Under the pieces are notes generated by a model. The model worked only from the letters and a program-made list of their open reading frames with translations. It was not told the DNA's origin and searched no databases. A stretch of 64,000 nt of DNA from positions 124,001-188,000 of the forward strand of contig NZ_QEOL01000006.1 in NCBI RefSeq assembly GCF_003096715.1, given 5' to 3'. Within the stretch, counting starts at the first letter, position 1, and every line of letters starts with the position of its first letter. The translations under genes and the position numbers were made by a program. Positions 37,181-45,787 of this stretch are shown here, piece after piece. The stretch is from Paraburkholderia silvatlantica. GTDB taxonomy: Bacteria; Pseudomonadota; Gammaproteobacteria; Burkholderiales; Burkholderiaceae.

Positions 37181-37768
37181 TCAGTGCGCGGCGGACACGA
37201 TGTGAAACTTGATCTGCACGTCGTCGGCGACGATGGAGGTGTCCTTCCACTCGCCCGAGCCGATGCCGTACGCGAGGCGCTTGATGGGCAGCGTGCCGTC
37301 GAACACCTGGTTGGCGCCATCCTTGCGGTACTGCACCGGCACGACGACGTCCGTCGTCTTGCCCCTGATAGTCAGCTTGCCGGCCACCGTGAACGCGCCG
37401 TTCGCGCCGGGCTTGATCTGCGTGGAGACGAAGGTCGCGTGCGGGAAATGCGAGGCGTCGAACCACTCGTCGCCGGCGACTTCCTTGTTGTATTCCGGCG
37501 CGCCGAGGTCGAAGCTCGCCACCTCGACGTCGAGCTTCGCGCTCGATGCCGCAACGTTCGCCGGATCGAAGCGAACGTCGGCGGTGAAGTGGTTGAAGCG
37601 GCCTTCAACCGGCACGTTCATCTGCTTGAACACGGCGCTCACGGAGTTCTTCGCGGCTTCGGCCGCGGCGTTGGCGCTCGTGGCGAAGGTCGTGGCAAAA
37701 GCCGCGCCGGCGGCAAGCGACGCGCCGAGCGCGACGACGGAAGCGGTATGGGCAAGACGCTGGATCAT
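37181..37768 (-). CDS. YceI family protein, second copy
   Basis: A 195-residue exported YceI-domain protein, more diverged than its neighbour (HFTADVRFDPANVAAS; TVAGKLTIRGKTTDVVVP). The signal peptide is long (about residues 1-35, ending ANA). Start codons at 37768, 37795 and 37816 are in frame; 37768 gives a normal signal peptide, but the ribosome site is weak, so the start is uncertain. Confidence 0.88.
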   Translation of the reverse strand: MIQRLAHTASVVALGASLAAGAAFATTFATSANAAAEAAKNSVSAVFKQMNVPVEGRFNHFTADVRFDPANVAASSAKLDVEVASFDLGAPEYNKEVAGDEWFDASHFPHATFVSTQIKPGANGAFTVAGKLTIRGKTTDVVVPVQYRKDGANQVFDGTLPIKRLAYGIGSGEWKDTSIVADDVQIKFHIVSAAH

Positions 37769-37829
37769 GGGCAGTCGGTCCAAGGTGGAAGGCATCGGGA
37801 AATGGATACGGTGCATGCGCGCCGCAAAG

Positions 37830-38399
37830 TCAGTCGCGCGGCGTGCCGAACGGCAGCATGCGCGCGAGGATGTTCTGGCGGTCGATCAACTGGTGCTTGA
37901 TGACGGCGAGCACGTGCAGCACGACCACGGCGAGCAAGGTGTAGTTCAGCGAGATATGCACGAGGCGCAGCACGCCCTTGAGCGCGGTGTCGGGGCCGAT
38001 CAGCACGGGCAGCGGCCAGATGCCGAGGTACACGACCTGAATGCCGGCCGCCGAGCTATAGAGGTAGCCCGTCACCGGAATCGCGACCATCAGCACGTAA
38101 AGCGCGGTGTGGCCCAGGTGCGCGGCAAGCCGTTCCCAGCCATGCATGGAGGCAGGCAGCGCGGGCGCGGTGTGCGTGACGCGCCACAGAATGCGCACGA
38201 GCACAAGCGCGAGCACGGTCACGCCAATCCACTTGTGCCACGAGAAGTAGCGCAGTTTGGTGGGCGTGATGCCGGGAATGTCGGTCATGACCCAGCCGAG
38301 CGCAAAGCCCCAGACGATCAGCGCGGCGATCAGCCAGTGCAGCAGCATGGCAACGCCGTTATAGCGGCCGGCGGGCTTGACGGTAGGGTTCATCGGCAT
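37830..38399 (-). CDS. Cytochrome b561 (CybB family)
   Basis: A 189-residue inner-membrane diheme b-type cytochrome with four helices. Candidate heme ligands are His21 (MLLHWLIA), His55 (FSWHKWIG), His148 (RLVHISLN) and His162 (VLHVLAV). E. coli CybB is a superoxide:quinone oxidoreductase. Co-transcription with yceI is a widespread arrangement. GGAG lies 4 nt before ATG 38399 and 10 nt before ATG 38393. It is divergent from a LysR gene. Confidence 0.92.
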   Translation of the reverse strand: MPMNPTVKPAGRYNGVAMLLHWLIAALIVWGFALGWVMTDIPGITPTKLRYFSWHKWIGVTVLALVLVRILWRVTHTAPALPASMHGWERLAAHLGHTALYVLMVAIPVTGYLYSSAAGIQVVYLGIWPLPVLIGPDTALKGVLRLVHISLNYTLLAVVVLHVLAVIKHQLIDRQNILARMLPFGTPRD

Positions 38400-38462
38400 A
38401 CGACTCCAATATTCGAGGTGTGCACTTTACCCGGCCAAACCTATTCAAACAATCGTCTAGAA

Positions 38463-38479
38463 TGGATGGTTATCATCCA
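38463..38479. promoter_or_regulatory. Palindrome 1 upstream of the LysR gene
   Basis: TGGATG-GTTAT-CATCCA, a perfect 6-bp inverted repeat in the cybB/LysR divergent gap. It is a candidate LysR recognition site. Confidence 0.5.
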
Positions 38480-38481
38480 CT

Positions 38482-38499
38482 TTTTCGATAGATCGAAAA
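38482..38499. promoter_or_regulatory. Palindrome 2 upstream of the LysR gene
   Basis: TTTTCGAT-AG-ATCGAAAA, a perfect 8-bp inverted repeat 2 bp after palindrome 1 and 12 bp before the GTG start. Its position suggests autoregulation. Confidence 0.55.
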
Positions 38500-38511
38500 G
38501 GACCGTTTCTC

Positions 38512-39441
38512 GTGGACCGCACCTCGGACCGCTCCCCTAGCCTCGAGCAGCTGCGCGCGCTGATCGCCGTCGCCGAAACCGGCAGCTTCTCGGCGGCGGC
38601 GCGCCAGCTCGACCGCGCACAGTCGGTGGTCAGCTATACGATCGCCAATCTCGAGGCGCTGCTGGGCGTCGCGCTGTTCGAGCGCGGCAAGCGCAAGCCG
38701 GAACTCACGGCCGCAGGCCGCGCGATCCTCGCCGACGCGCGCCGCCTCGATCTGCTCATGGGTCAGCTTAACGCCAAGGCGGCCGGCCTGCAGAGGGGGC
38801 TCGAGGGCGAGGTTTCGCTGGCCGTGGACGTAATGTTTCCGTCGCAGCGCCTCGTCGAGGCCCTGCAGGCGTTCGCGTTCACGTTTCCCACCGTCGCCCT
38901 GAATCTCACCATGGAAGCGCTTGGCGGCGTGCTCAAGCTCGTGCTCGACGGCGACTGCGCGGTGGGTATCAGCGGACCGAACCACAACTGGCCGCACGTG
39001 ATCGAGGCCCAGTCGATCGGCACCGTGGAACTCGTACTCGTGGCCGCCCCCTGCCATCCGCTCGCCAAGGCGCAGCATCCCGTGCGCATTTCGGATGCAC
39101 GCGAGCACACGCAACTCGTACTCACCGACCGCAGCCGCCTCACGGAAGGCCAGAACTTCGGCGTGTACAGCAATCGCGCGTGGAAGCTCGGCGACCTCGG
39201 CGCCAAGCACCGGCTGCTGCTCGCCGGCCTCGGTTGGGGATCGATGCCCAGGCACCTCGTGGAAGCCGATCTCGAAGCCGGGCGGCTCGTGCGCGTCGCG
39301 CTCGCGGACCGGCGCTCGGTCAGCTACAACATCTCGCTGATCCATCGCACCGACGCGGCGCGCGGCCCCGCCAGCGAGTGGCTCTGCCACTACCTCACGC
39401 AAGGCACGCCGCCGCAGGCGCTGCTGCCCGACGCCCGCTGA
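38512..39441 (+). CDS. LysR-family transcriptional regulator
   Basis: A 309-residue regulator with an N-terminal winged helix (about residues 12-68; GSFSAAARQLDRAQSVVSYT) and a periplasmic-binding-protein-like effector domain. It begins with GTG at 38512, preceded by AAAGGA. It is divergent from cybB, so control of cybB-yceI-yceI and of itself is a reasonable inference. The inducer is unknown. Confidence 0.9.
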   Translation: MDRTSDRSPSLEQLRALIAVAETGSFSAAARQLDRAQSVVSYTIANLEALLGVALFERGKRKPELTAAGRAILADARRLDLLMGQLNAKAAGLQRGLEGEVSLAVDVMFPSQRLVEALQAFAFTFPTVALNLTMEALGGVLKLVLDGDCAVGISGPNHNWPHVIEAQSIGTVELVLVAAPCHPLAKAQHPVRISDAREHTQLVLTDRSRLTEGQNFGVYSNRAWKLGDLGAKHRLLLAGLGWGSMPRHLVEADLEAGRLVRVALADRRSVSYNISLIHRTDAARGPASEWLCHYLTQGTPPQALLPDAR

Positions 39442-39504
39442 TTTGGCGCGTGAGCGATGCGCGTGCGCGTTGTACGCACGCAATCCGCGCACGCCTGAAT
39501 CGCT

Positions 39505-40302
39505 TCAGCCCTTCCTGACCTTGGCAGGCTTGTCCGCCTTGTCCGCCTTGTCCGCCTTGTCCGCCTTGTCCGCCTTGTCCGCCTTGTCCGCCTTGTCCGC
39601 CTTGTCCGCCTTGTCCGCCTTGTCCGCCTTGGCCGCCTTGGCCGCCTTGGCCGGCGCCGCCATCGGCGCTCCTGCCGGCGTGGCAGGCACCACGCCCGAC
39701 CAGCCCGGCAGATAACGCGCATCGGGATCGTGCGCGTGCGCAAGCGCATCGGCGAGCGCCGCGTCGAAGTCCTTGCGCAGGCGCGTTTCGGATACCTTAC
39801 GACGCAGATAGTCGGCCCACAGGAATTCGCTGAACGGCGTCGTGTCCTTCGCGTAACCTCCCGACGTGCGCAGCTCGCCCGCGAGGCTGCGATACGGGTC
39901 GTCGGCAAGACCGAGAAGCTGCCTCGGCAACCGCTCGAATTCGCAGCGCTCGCCTGCCGCATCGAACGGATGCACCCACTGGTTGTGCTCCATCATGCGC
40001 CAGAAGATGGTGGGCTCGAGCCACGAGAGATCCTTGAGTACAGTCACCCGCACGCTCTCCACCGATTCTTCGAGCCACGCGCGGCCGAGGTGGTGATGAT
40101 CGACCACGTAGTAGCGCGACTTCGGCCCGAGCACGGCGGGAAACCAGTGCGAGTCGATCGCCGCCGCGCGCCCTTTCTTGTCGAGCGCCTGCCAGTGCGC
40201 GCGCTTGGCGTTCACCTCCCGAAAGCCCACCGTGATCTGCGTGGGGCGCAGTTCGTCGAGCTTCACGGTGATGAGATGGAGATCGGTGTTCGGAAGGTTC
40301 AT
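39505..40302 (-). CDS. ParB-like (ParBc_2 type) protein with Ala-Asp-Lys repeat tail
   Basis: A 265-residue protein. Residues 1-200 or so form a ParB/Srx-like domain of the ParBc_2 type: ITVGFREVNAKRAHW, YVVDHHHLGRAW and the FWRMMEHNQWVHPFD segment. It is not the chromosome-partition ParB, because no HTH domain and no parA are present. The C-terminus (about 218-265) is a lysine-rich tail with 11 exact Ala-Asp-Lys units encoded by a 9-bp tandem repeat, ending PAKVRKG. Such tails bind nucleic acid in histone H1-like and AlgP-like proteins; that is inference here. ATG 40302 gives MNLPNTDLHLITV. Confidence 0.82.
   Translation of the reverse strand: MNLPNTDLHLITVKLDELRPTQITVGFREVNAKRAHWQALDKKGRAAAIDSHWFPAVLGPKSRYYVVDHHHLGRAWLEESVESVRVTVLKDLSWLEPTIFWRMMEHNQWVHPFDAAGERCEFERLPRQLLGLADDPYRSLAGELRTSGGYAKDTTPFSEFLWADYLRRKVSETRLRKDFDAALADALAHAHDPDARYLPGWSGVVPATPAGAPMAAPAKAAKAAKADKADKADKADKADKADKADKADKADKADKADKPAKVRKG
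39529..39645 (+). repeat. 9-bp coding tandem repeat, 13 units
   Basis: CTTGTCCGC is repeated 11 times without error (39529-39627) and is followed by two CTTGGCCGC units (39628-39645). On the coding (minus) strand each unit is GCGGACAAG or GCGGCCAAG, read as Ala-Asp-Lys or Ala-Ala-Lys. Unit number changes keep the frame. Confidence 0.97.
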
Positions 40303-40572
40303 GGCGGGCCTGTTTAGTGTCGGTTCGTGTCGGGATCGATCGCGCAACGATACAGCCGATCGGCCATGCATGCCGCATCAAGCGAACGAGGACCGCACGC
40401 ACCGTGCGCAGGGCCAACCCTGAGACCGCCGGGCACGCTGGATGCACGCTTTCGCCGCTTCGCCTATAAATGCGCCAAGGGACAGACGGCGCGAACCACG
40501 GCGCCCGTCATGCTCCCGCCGACGTCAGTTGCACGTCTTCCAGGCTCAATCAACGACACAAGCGAGGGCATT

Positions 40573-41388
40573 TTGGATCTCGAAACCATCCGCGTATTCA
40601 TCATGACCCGGGGCATCGACTTCGGGACCAAGGTCGTGGCGGCGATCGTCCTGTGGATCATCGGGCGCTGGGCCATCAACCTCGTCGCCGGGGTGCTGCG
40701 CAAGGTGCTCGCGCGCAACGAGCGCGTCGACCCCACGCTCGCGCACTACCTCAGTTCGATCCTCGCCGCCGTGTTGAACCTGCTGCTGGTCCTCGCGATC
40801 CTGCAGGTGTTCGGCGTGCAGACCACCTCGTTCGCGGCGCTCCTCGCCGGTCTCGGCCTCGCCATCGGTACGGCGTGGGGCGGCCTGCTCGCGCATTTCG
40901 CGGCGGGCGTGTTCATGCAGGTGCTGCGCCCGTTCAAGGTGGGAGACTTCGTGACGGCCGGGGGCGTGACGGGCACCGTGAAGGAGCTCGGCATCTTCGG
41001 CACGACCATCATCTCGCCGGACAACGTGGTCAACATCGTCGGCAACAACAAGATCTTCTCGGACACCATCTCGAACTACAGCGCGACGCCCGTGCGCCGC
41101 GTGGAGCTGACCGCGAAGATCGCCAACGGCGTCGATCCCGTCGATGCCGCCAGCCGCCTGCGCGCCGCCATCGCGAGAATTCCGAACGTTTCGCAGGAAC
41201 CGCCGCCCGACGTCGAGATTCTCTCGTTCACGCCCGAAGGCCCGCTGCTGGCCGTGCGGCCCTACACGAACAACGACACCTACTGGCAGGTGTACTTCGA
41301 CACCAACCGCGCGATCGTCGAAACCTTCAAGGAGGCGGGCTACCCGACACCCGAAACGCCCTCGATCATTCGCCGCGTGGGCACCTAG
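40573..41388 (+). CDS. Small-conductance mechanosensitive channel (MscS family)
   Basis: A 271-residue inner-membrane channel that opens on hypo-osmotic shock. Two N-terminal helices precede the pore helix (LLAGLGLAIGTAWGGLLAHFAAG), then the beta domain (FKVGDFVTAGGVTGTVKELGIFGT) and the cytoplasmic cage. A TTG at 40573 with GAGG upstream gives MDLETIRVFI, the usual length; an upstream ATG at 40510 is possible. The start is uncertain, the family is not. Confidence 0.88.
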   Translation: MDLETIRVFIMTRGIDFGTKVVAAIVLWIIGRWAINLVAGVLRKVLARNERVDPTLAHYLSSILAAVLNLLLVLAILQVFGVQTTSFAALLAGLGLAIGTAWGGLLAHFAAGVFMQVLRPFKVGDFVTAGGVTGTVKELGIFGTTIISPDNVVNIVGNNKIFSDTISNYSATPVRRVELTAKIANGVDPVDAASRLRAAIARIPNVSQEPPPDVEILSFTPEGPLLAVRPYTNNDTYWQVYFDTNRAIVETFKEAGYPTPETPSIIRRVGT

Positions 41389-41416
41389 CGCGCCGCGTTC
41401 GACGCGCACCCAAAAC

Positions 41417-41451
41417 AAAACGGCATCGCCTTCGCAGGCGATGCCGTTTTT
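41417..41451. terminator. Bidirectional terminator between mscS-like and dedA-like genes
   Basis: AAAACGGCATCGCC / GGCGATGCCGTTTT with loop TTCGCA and flanking A and T runs. Confidence 0.92.
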
Positions 41452-41482
41452 CATTGCGTTGCGGCCTGAAAGCGCCGGTCGC

Positions 41483-42169
41483 TCAACCGCCGTTGGGCTT
41501 GCGCACGGCGCCGCCGCGCGAGTTCTTGCGCAGCATCTTCCACACGCCGCCAATCAGGATCGGCACGATCGCCGCGCCGATGCCGACGAGCACGATCACG
41601 TTGAGGTACTGGCGAATGAACGGAATGTTGCCGAAGAAGTAGCCGAGCAGCACGAGCAGCAACACCCAGAACAGCGCACCCGTGACCGTGAAAAACTGAA
41701 AGCGCCGCATAGGCATTTGCGAGACGCCCGCCACGAACGGCGCAAACGTACGCACGACAGGAATGAAGCGCGCGAGCACGATGGTCTTGCCGCCGTGGCG
41801 CTCGTAGAATTCGTGCGTTTTCTGCAGCGCTGCGCGATCGAGAAAACGTTCGAGCACGGGAATGTGCGTATTGAACACCTTCGGCCCGATGGCGCGCCCA
41901 ATCAGAAAGTTCACCGTATTGCCGAGCACCGCCGCAACGAGCAGCAGGACGATCAGCAGGCCGAGATTCATTTCATGCGTGGCGGCAAACGCGCCGCCGA
42001 TGAAGAGCAGCGAGTCGCCGGGCAGGAACGGCAGCACCACGAGGCCGGTTTCGCAGAACACGATCAGGAACAGCACCGCGTAGACCCAGCCGCCGTATTG
42101 CTGGATGAAGACACCGAGAAACTTGTCGATGTGCAAGACAAGATTGACGAACTGCAGAAGCGTATCCAA
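41483..42169 (-). CDS. DedA family membrane protein
   Basis: A 228-residue polytopic inner-membrane protein of the DedA/VTT superfamily. The signature FCETGLVVLPFLPGDSLLF and RFIPVVRTFAPFVAG (conserved Arg residues) are present. DedA proteins such as YqjA/YghB support proton-motive-force-dependent envelope functions, and some recycle undecaprenyl phosphate. It begins with TTG at 42169 after AAGGGA. It is divergent from mutL. Confidence 0.9.
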   Translation of the reverse strand: MDTLLQFVNLVLHIDKFLGVFIQQYGGWVYAVLFLIVFCETGLVVLPFLPGDSLLFIGGAFAATHEMNLGLLIVLLLVAAVLGNTVNFLIGRAIGPKVFNTHIPVLERFLDRAALQKTHEFYERHGGKTIVLARFIPVVRTFAPFVAGVSQMPMRRFQFFTVTGALFWVLLLVLLGYFFGNIPFIRQYLNVIVLVGIGAAIVPILIGGVWKMLRKNSRGGAVRKPNGG

Positions 42170-42421
42170 AAGTGTCCCTTATTGGTCGTGGGCCGCGCGC
42201 CTGAAAAAGCGCGTTCGCCCAGCGTTGCGCGAGAAGCCGGATTGACCGCGCCATGATACCGAAAGTGCCACACCGCCACGAAAAAATCCCGCCAATTTCG
42301 GTGAATTGGCGCACAAAGCGCCGCCGGGGCCTGTTCACGCCAATAACAGGCCCTGGATGGCGGTTTTAGGGGCGCAGTTGCGCATCGGGTCGCGCCGCGC
42401 CGACTCGCTATAATTGCGCGC

Positions 42422-44560
42422 ATGTCTTCGAATTCCGAACCCATCGGCGCCGTGCCGGATTCCGCCAACGCCGCGGACATTGCAAGGACGACAGGCGCCG
42501 CAGCCGCGTCGCGCGCCGCGCAGCCCGCGCGCGCGATTCAGGCGCTGCCCGACCAGCTCATCAGCCAGATCGCCGCGGGTGAAGTGGTCGAGCGGCCCGC
42601 CTCGGTCGTCAAGGAACTGCTCGAAAACGCACTCGATGCAGGCGCAAGCACGCTGCGCATCGTGCTCGACGAGGGCGGCGTCAAGCGCATCTCCATCGCC
42701 GACGACGGCTGCGGCATTCCCGAAGCCGAACTCCCGCTCGCGCTCATGCGCCACGCCACGAGCAAGATCCGCTCGCTCGCCGAACTGGAGAGCGTCGCGA
42801 CGCTCGGGTTCCGGGGCGAAGCGCTGGCGTCGATCGCCTCGGTAGCCGAGATGTCGATCACGAGCCGCAGCGCCGATGCGCCGCACGCCGTGAAGATCGA
42901 GGGGCACACCGGCGCGATCTCGCCGGCTGCGGGCGGCCAGGGCACGACCATCGAAGTGCGCGAGCTGTACTTCAACACGCCCGCGCGCCGCAAGTTCCTG
43001 AAGAGCGAGCAGACCGAACTGGGCCACTGCCTCGAGATGATCCGCCGCAGCGCGCTCGCGCGCCCGGACGTCGCAATCTCGGTGCTGCACAACGGCCGCG
43101 CGGTCGAGCACTGGAACGCGAGCGATCCGGCCACGCGCGTCTCGAAGATCCTCGGCGAAGTGTTCGCCACGGCGCATCTGCCGCTCGACGAGCGCGCCGG
43201 GCCGCTCGCCGTGTACGGTTGTGCGGGTCTGCCCACGGCGAGCCGCAACCGTGCCGACCAGCAGTACTTCTTCGTGAACGGCCGTTTCGTGCGCGACAAG
43301 CTGCTCACGCATGCGGTGCGCTCGGCTTATGAGGACGTGCTGCACGGCGACCGCTATCCGTCGTACGTGCTGTTCCTCGACCTGCCGCCCGAAGCCGTCG
43401 ACGTGAACGTGCACCCTTCGAAGATCGAAGTGCGTTTCCGCGATTCGCGCTCGATTCACCAGTTCGTATTTCATGCCGTGCAGCGCGCGCTCGCGCGCCA
43501 CGCGGGCGCCTCGCCCGAGACCACCTCGGGTGGCCATGCCGCCGCGCTCATCGAGCCGCGGGCGCTGCCTGGCGCCGGGGTGCTGGGCGCCTCGGTCGGG
43601 CTGGCTTCGGGCGCAACCGACTCCGCACGCGCAGGCGCGGCGCCCGGCTTCGGCGCCGACGGCAAGTTCGGCACCGCGAGCGTGGCGAGCAGCTTCGGCG
43701 GCGGCGCGGGTGGCGCGCTCTCGCGTGCTTCTGGTTTTGGCTCTGCAAACCCAGGCGGTGCCGGCGCGGGCAGCGGCAACACCTGGCTGCGCCAGTCGCG
43801 CATGACGCAGGGCAGCCTGCCTGTCGCGCAGCCGCTCGCGCTTTATGACGCCTTGTTCGGCCGCAAAGATGTCGGCGCCGGCACGGCGCAGGGTTCGACC
43901 GTGCCGCAGGCGCAAGACGGCGCAGCCGGCGCATTCGCCGCCGGTGCCCCGCACGCCGCCTTCGAAGCCGGCGAGGACCATCCGCTCGGCTTCGCGCTCG
44001 GCCAGGTCCACGGCATCTACGTGCTTGCGCAGAACGCGCGCGGCCTCGTGATCGTCGACATGCACGCCGCGCACGAGCGCATCCTGTACGAGCAGTTCAA
44101 GCAGGCCCTCGCCGAACGCTCGCTCGCCGTGCAGCCCTTGCTGATCCCGATCTCGATGACGGCCGATCCCGTCGAAACCGGCACTGTCGAGGAAGAAAAG
44201 GCCACGCTCGAAGCGCTGGGCTTCGATCTCGCCGTGCTCTCGCCCACCTCGATCGCGATCCGTGCGGTGCCCGCGCTTCTCAAGGATGCCGATCTCCAGG
44301 CCCTCGCGCGCGCCGTGCTCGCCGACCTGCACGAATACGGCGGCTCGCGCGTGCTCACCGAGCGCCAGCACGAGATGCTCGGCACGCTCGCGTGCCATCA
44401 CGCGGTGCGCGCGAACCGGCGTCTCACGCTCGACGAAATGAACGCGCTCCTGCGCCAGATGGAAGCCACCGAGCGCGCCGACCAGTGCAACCACGGCCGG
44501 CCGACCTGGTACCAGCTCACGCTCGCCGATCTCGATCGGCTCTTCATGCGCGGTCAATGA
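42422..44560 (+). CDS. mutL: DNA mismatch repair protein MutL (endonuclease type)
   Basis: A 712-residue protein. The GHKL ATPase domain is at about 40-370 ([22 protein letters not shown] region, [23 protein letters not shown]). A low-complexity Gly/Ala/Ser linker lies at about 370-460. The C-terminal domain is at about 520-712. [12 protein letters not shown] near residue 546 fits the DxHA(X)2E(X)4E endonuclease motif, and ACHHAVRAN and CNHGRP supply the other metal ligands. This fits the nicking MutL of species without MutH. The stop overlaps miaA as ATGA. Confidence 0.95.
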   Translation: MSSNSEPIGAVPDSANAADIARTTGAAAASRAAQPARAIQALPDQLISQIAAGEVVERPASVVKELLENALDAGASTLRIVLDEGGVKRISIADDGCGIPEAELPLALMRHATSKIRSLAELESVATLGFRGEALASIASVAEMSITSRSADAPHAVKIEGHTGAISPAAGGQGTTIEVRELYFNTPARRKFLKSEQTELGHCLEMIRRSALARPDVAISVLHNGRAVEHWNASDPATRVSKILGEVFATAHLPLDERAGPLAVYGCAGLPTASRNRADQQYFFVNGRFVRDKLLTHAVRSAYEDVLHGDRYPSYVLFLDLPPEAVDVNVHPSKIEVRFRDSRSIHQFVFHAVQRALARHAGASPETTSGGHAAALIEPRALPGAGVLGASVGLASGATDSARAGAAPGFGADGKFGTASVASSFGGGAGGALSRASGFGSANPGGAGAGSGNTWLRQSRMTQGSLPVAQPLALYDALFGRKDVGAGTAQGSTVPQAQDGAAGAFAAGAPHAAFEAGEDHPLGFALGQVHGIYVLAQNARGLVIVDMHAAHERILYEQFKQALAERSLAVQPLLIPISMTADPVETGTVEEEKATLEALGFDLAVLSPTSIAIRAVPALLKDADLQALARAVLADLHEYGGSRVLTERQHEMLGTLACHHAVRANRRLTLDEMNALLRQMEATERADQCNHGRPTWYQLTLADLDRLFMRGQ

Positions 44561-45537
44561 CGCAGTCCGCGAAACCAGCAGATGCAGCACTGCCCGTCGC
44601 GTGTCTGCTCGGCCCAACGGCCTCCGGCAAGACGGCCGCGGCACTGGCCTATGCCGCGCAGTCGGCGGCGCGCGGGCACACAGTAGAGATCGTGAGCGTC
44701 GATTCGGCGCTCGTGTATCGCGAGATGGATATCGGCACAGCGAAGCCGACCGCCGAGGAACGCGCGGCGGCCGCGCATCATCTGATCGACATCGTCGATC
44801 CGCTGGATGCCTATTCCGCCGCCGACTTTCGCGCCGACGCACTGCGCGTGACGGGCGAGATCGTCGCGCGCGGGAACGTGCCGCTGCTCGTGGGCGGGAC
44901 GATGCTCTACTACAAGGCGCTCACGCAAGGCCTGAATGACCTGCCCTCGGCCGATCCGGCCGTGCGCGCACAACTCGACGCCGAAGCCGCGCGCGACGGC
45001 TGGCCCGCCATGCATGCCCGCCTCGCGCAAGTCGACCCGGCCACGGCCGCACGCCTCGCCCCGAACGACTCCCAGCGCATCCAGCGGGCGCTCGAAATCT
45101 TCATGCTGAGCGGGCAGCCGATGTCGGTGCTGCTCGCCACGCCCTCCACGCGCGAGGATGAAGCGGCGCGCTACCGCTTCGTGCCCGTCGCGCTCGAGCC
45201 GTCCGATCGCGGTGTGCTGCACGCGCGCATCGAAGCGCGCTTCGACGCGATGCTCGCAGGCGGTCTCATCGACGAGGTGAAGGCGCTGCGCGCGCGCGGC
45301 GACCTGAACCCCAACCTGCCCTCCATGCGCTGCGTGGGTTATCGCCAGGTTTGGGAGTACCTCGACGGCGAGGTCGATTACGACACCATGCGCGACAAAG
45401 GCGTGTTCGCCACGCGCCAGCTCTGCAAGCGTCAGCTCACGTGGCTGCGCGCGATGCCGGAGCGCATCGTCGTGGATTGCTGCGCGCAGGATGCGGGCGC
45501 ACAGGCCGTCGCGGCGGTTGCGCAGATCGGCGGCTGA
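44557..45537 (+). CDS. miaA: tRNA dimethylallyltransferase
   Basis: A 326-residue enzyme that transfers a dimethylallyl group to A37 of tRNAs reading codons that start with U. P-loop GPTASGKT is at 19-26; [16 protein letters not shown] and [10 protein letters not shown] follow; [11 protein letters not shown] and KRQLTWLR lie near the C-terminus. It is translationally coupled to mutL, the standard order. Confidence 0.97.
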   Translation: MTQSAKPADAALPVACLLGPTASGKTAAALAYAAQSAARGHTVEIVSVDSALVYREMDIGTAKPTAEERAAAAHHLIDIVDPLDAYSAADFRADALRVTGEIVARGNVPLLVGGTMLYYKALTQGLNDLPSADPAVRAQLDAEAARDGWPAMHARLAQVDPATAARLAPNDSQRIQRALEIFMLSGQPMSVLLATPSTREDEAARYRFVPVALEPSDRGVLHARIEARFDAMLAGGLIDEVKALRARGDLNPNLPSMRCVGYRQVWEYLDGEVDYDTMRDKGVFATRQLCKRQLTWLRAMPERIVVDCCAQDAGAQAVAAVAQIGG

Positions 45538-45692
45538 GGCCGCTGCCCCCCTGCCCCTTTTTCCCGCTTTCTCCCCCGGGGCGCCTTTGTGCGCCACAGC
45601 ATCCCCGCTCAGCCCGCAGGCGGCGCACGTCCGTGCGCTGCGCACGCGCAATCGCCCGCCGCAGCGCGCCACCGAAATCCGCCCTCGCCCGC

Positions 45693-45721
45693 TTGACTTT
45701 CGTTCGACCGGATACGATCAT
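45693..45721 (+). promoter_or_regulatory. Promoter of the arabinitol dehydrogenase operon
   Basis: -35 TTGACT (45693-45698), 17-bp spacer, -10 GATCAT (45716-45721). The same arrangement stands before the minus-strand polyol operon at 56096-56124. Confidence 0.65.
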
Positions 45722-45746
45722 TCGTTCATCATTAGAGCAATTGCTC
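45709..45746 (+). promoter_or_regulatory. SorC-type operator, polyol operon 1
   Basis: Perfect palindrome GAGCAATTGCTC at 45735-45746, downstream of the -10. The 38 bp from 45709 to 45746 are the reverse complement, with few changes, of 56071-56108. It is the likely site of the SorC regulator encoded at 48870. Confidence 0.75.
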
Positions 45747-45787
45747 AGGCTTGAGCCGATCGGCCGCTTTGAGTAAGGAGACACCGA

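Noticed and set aside
39529..39645. CRISPR array or noncoding satellite
   Set aside because: The units are directly adjacent with no spacers, are 9 bp long, and are read in frame as a protein tail.
39505..40302. Chromosome or plasmid partition protein ParB
   Set aside because: No HTH domain, no parA neighbour and no parS-like cluster; the domain is the separate ParBc_2 type.
42335..44842. An 835-codon minus-strand frame opposite mutL
   Set aside because: Its composition (Arg, Ala, His, Gly) and lack of any family motif mark it as an antisense shadow; mutL on the + strand is certain.
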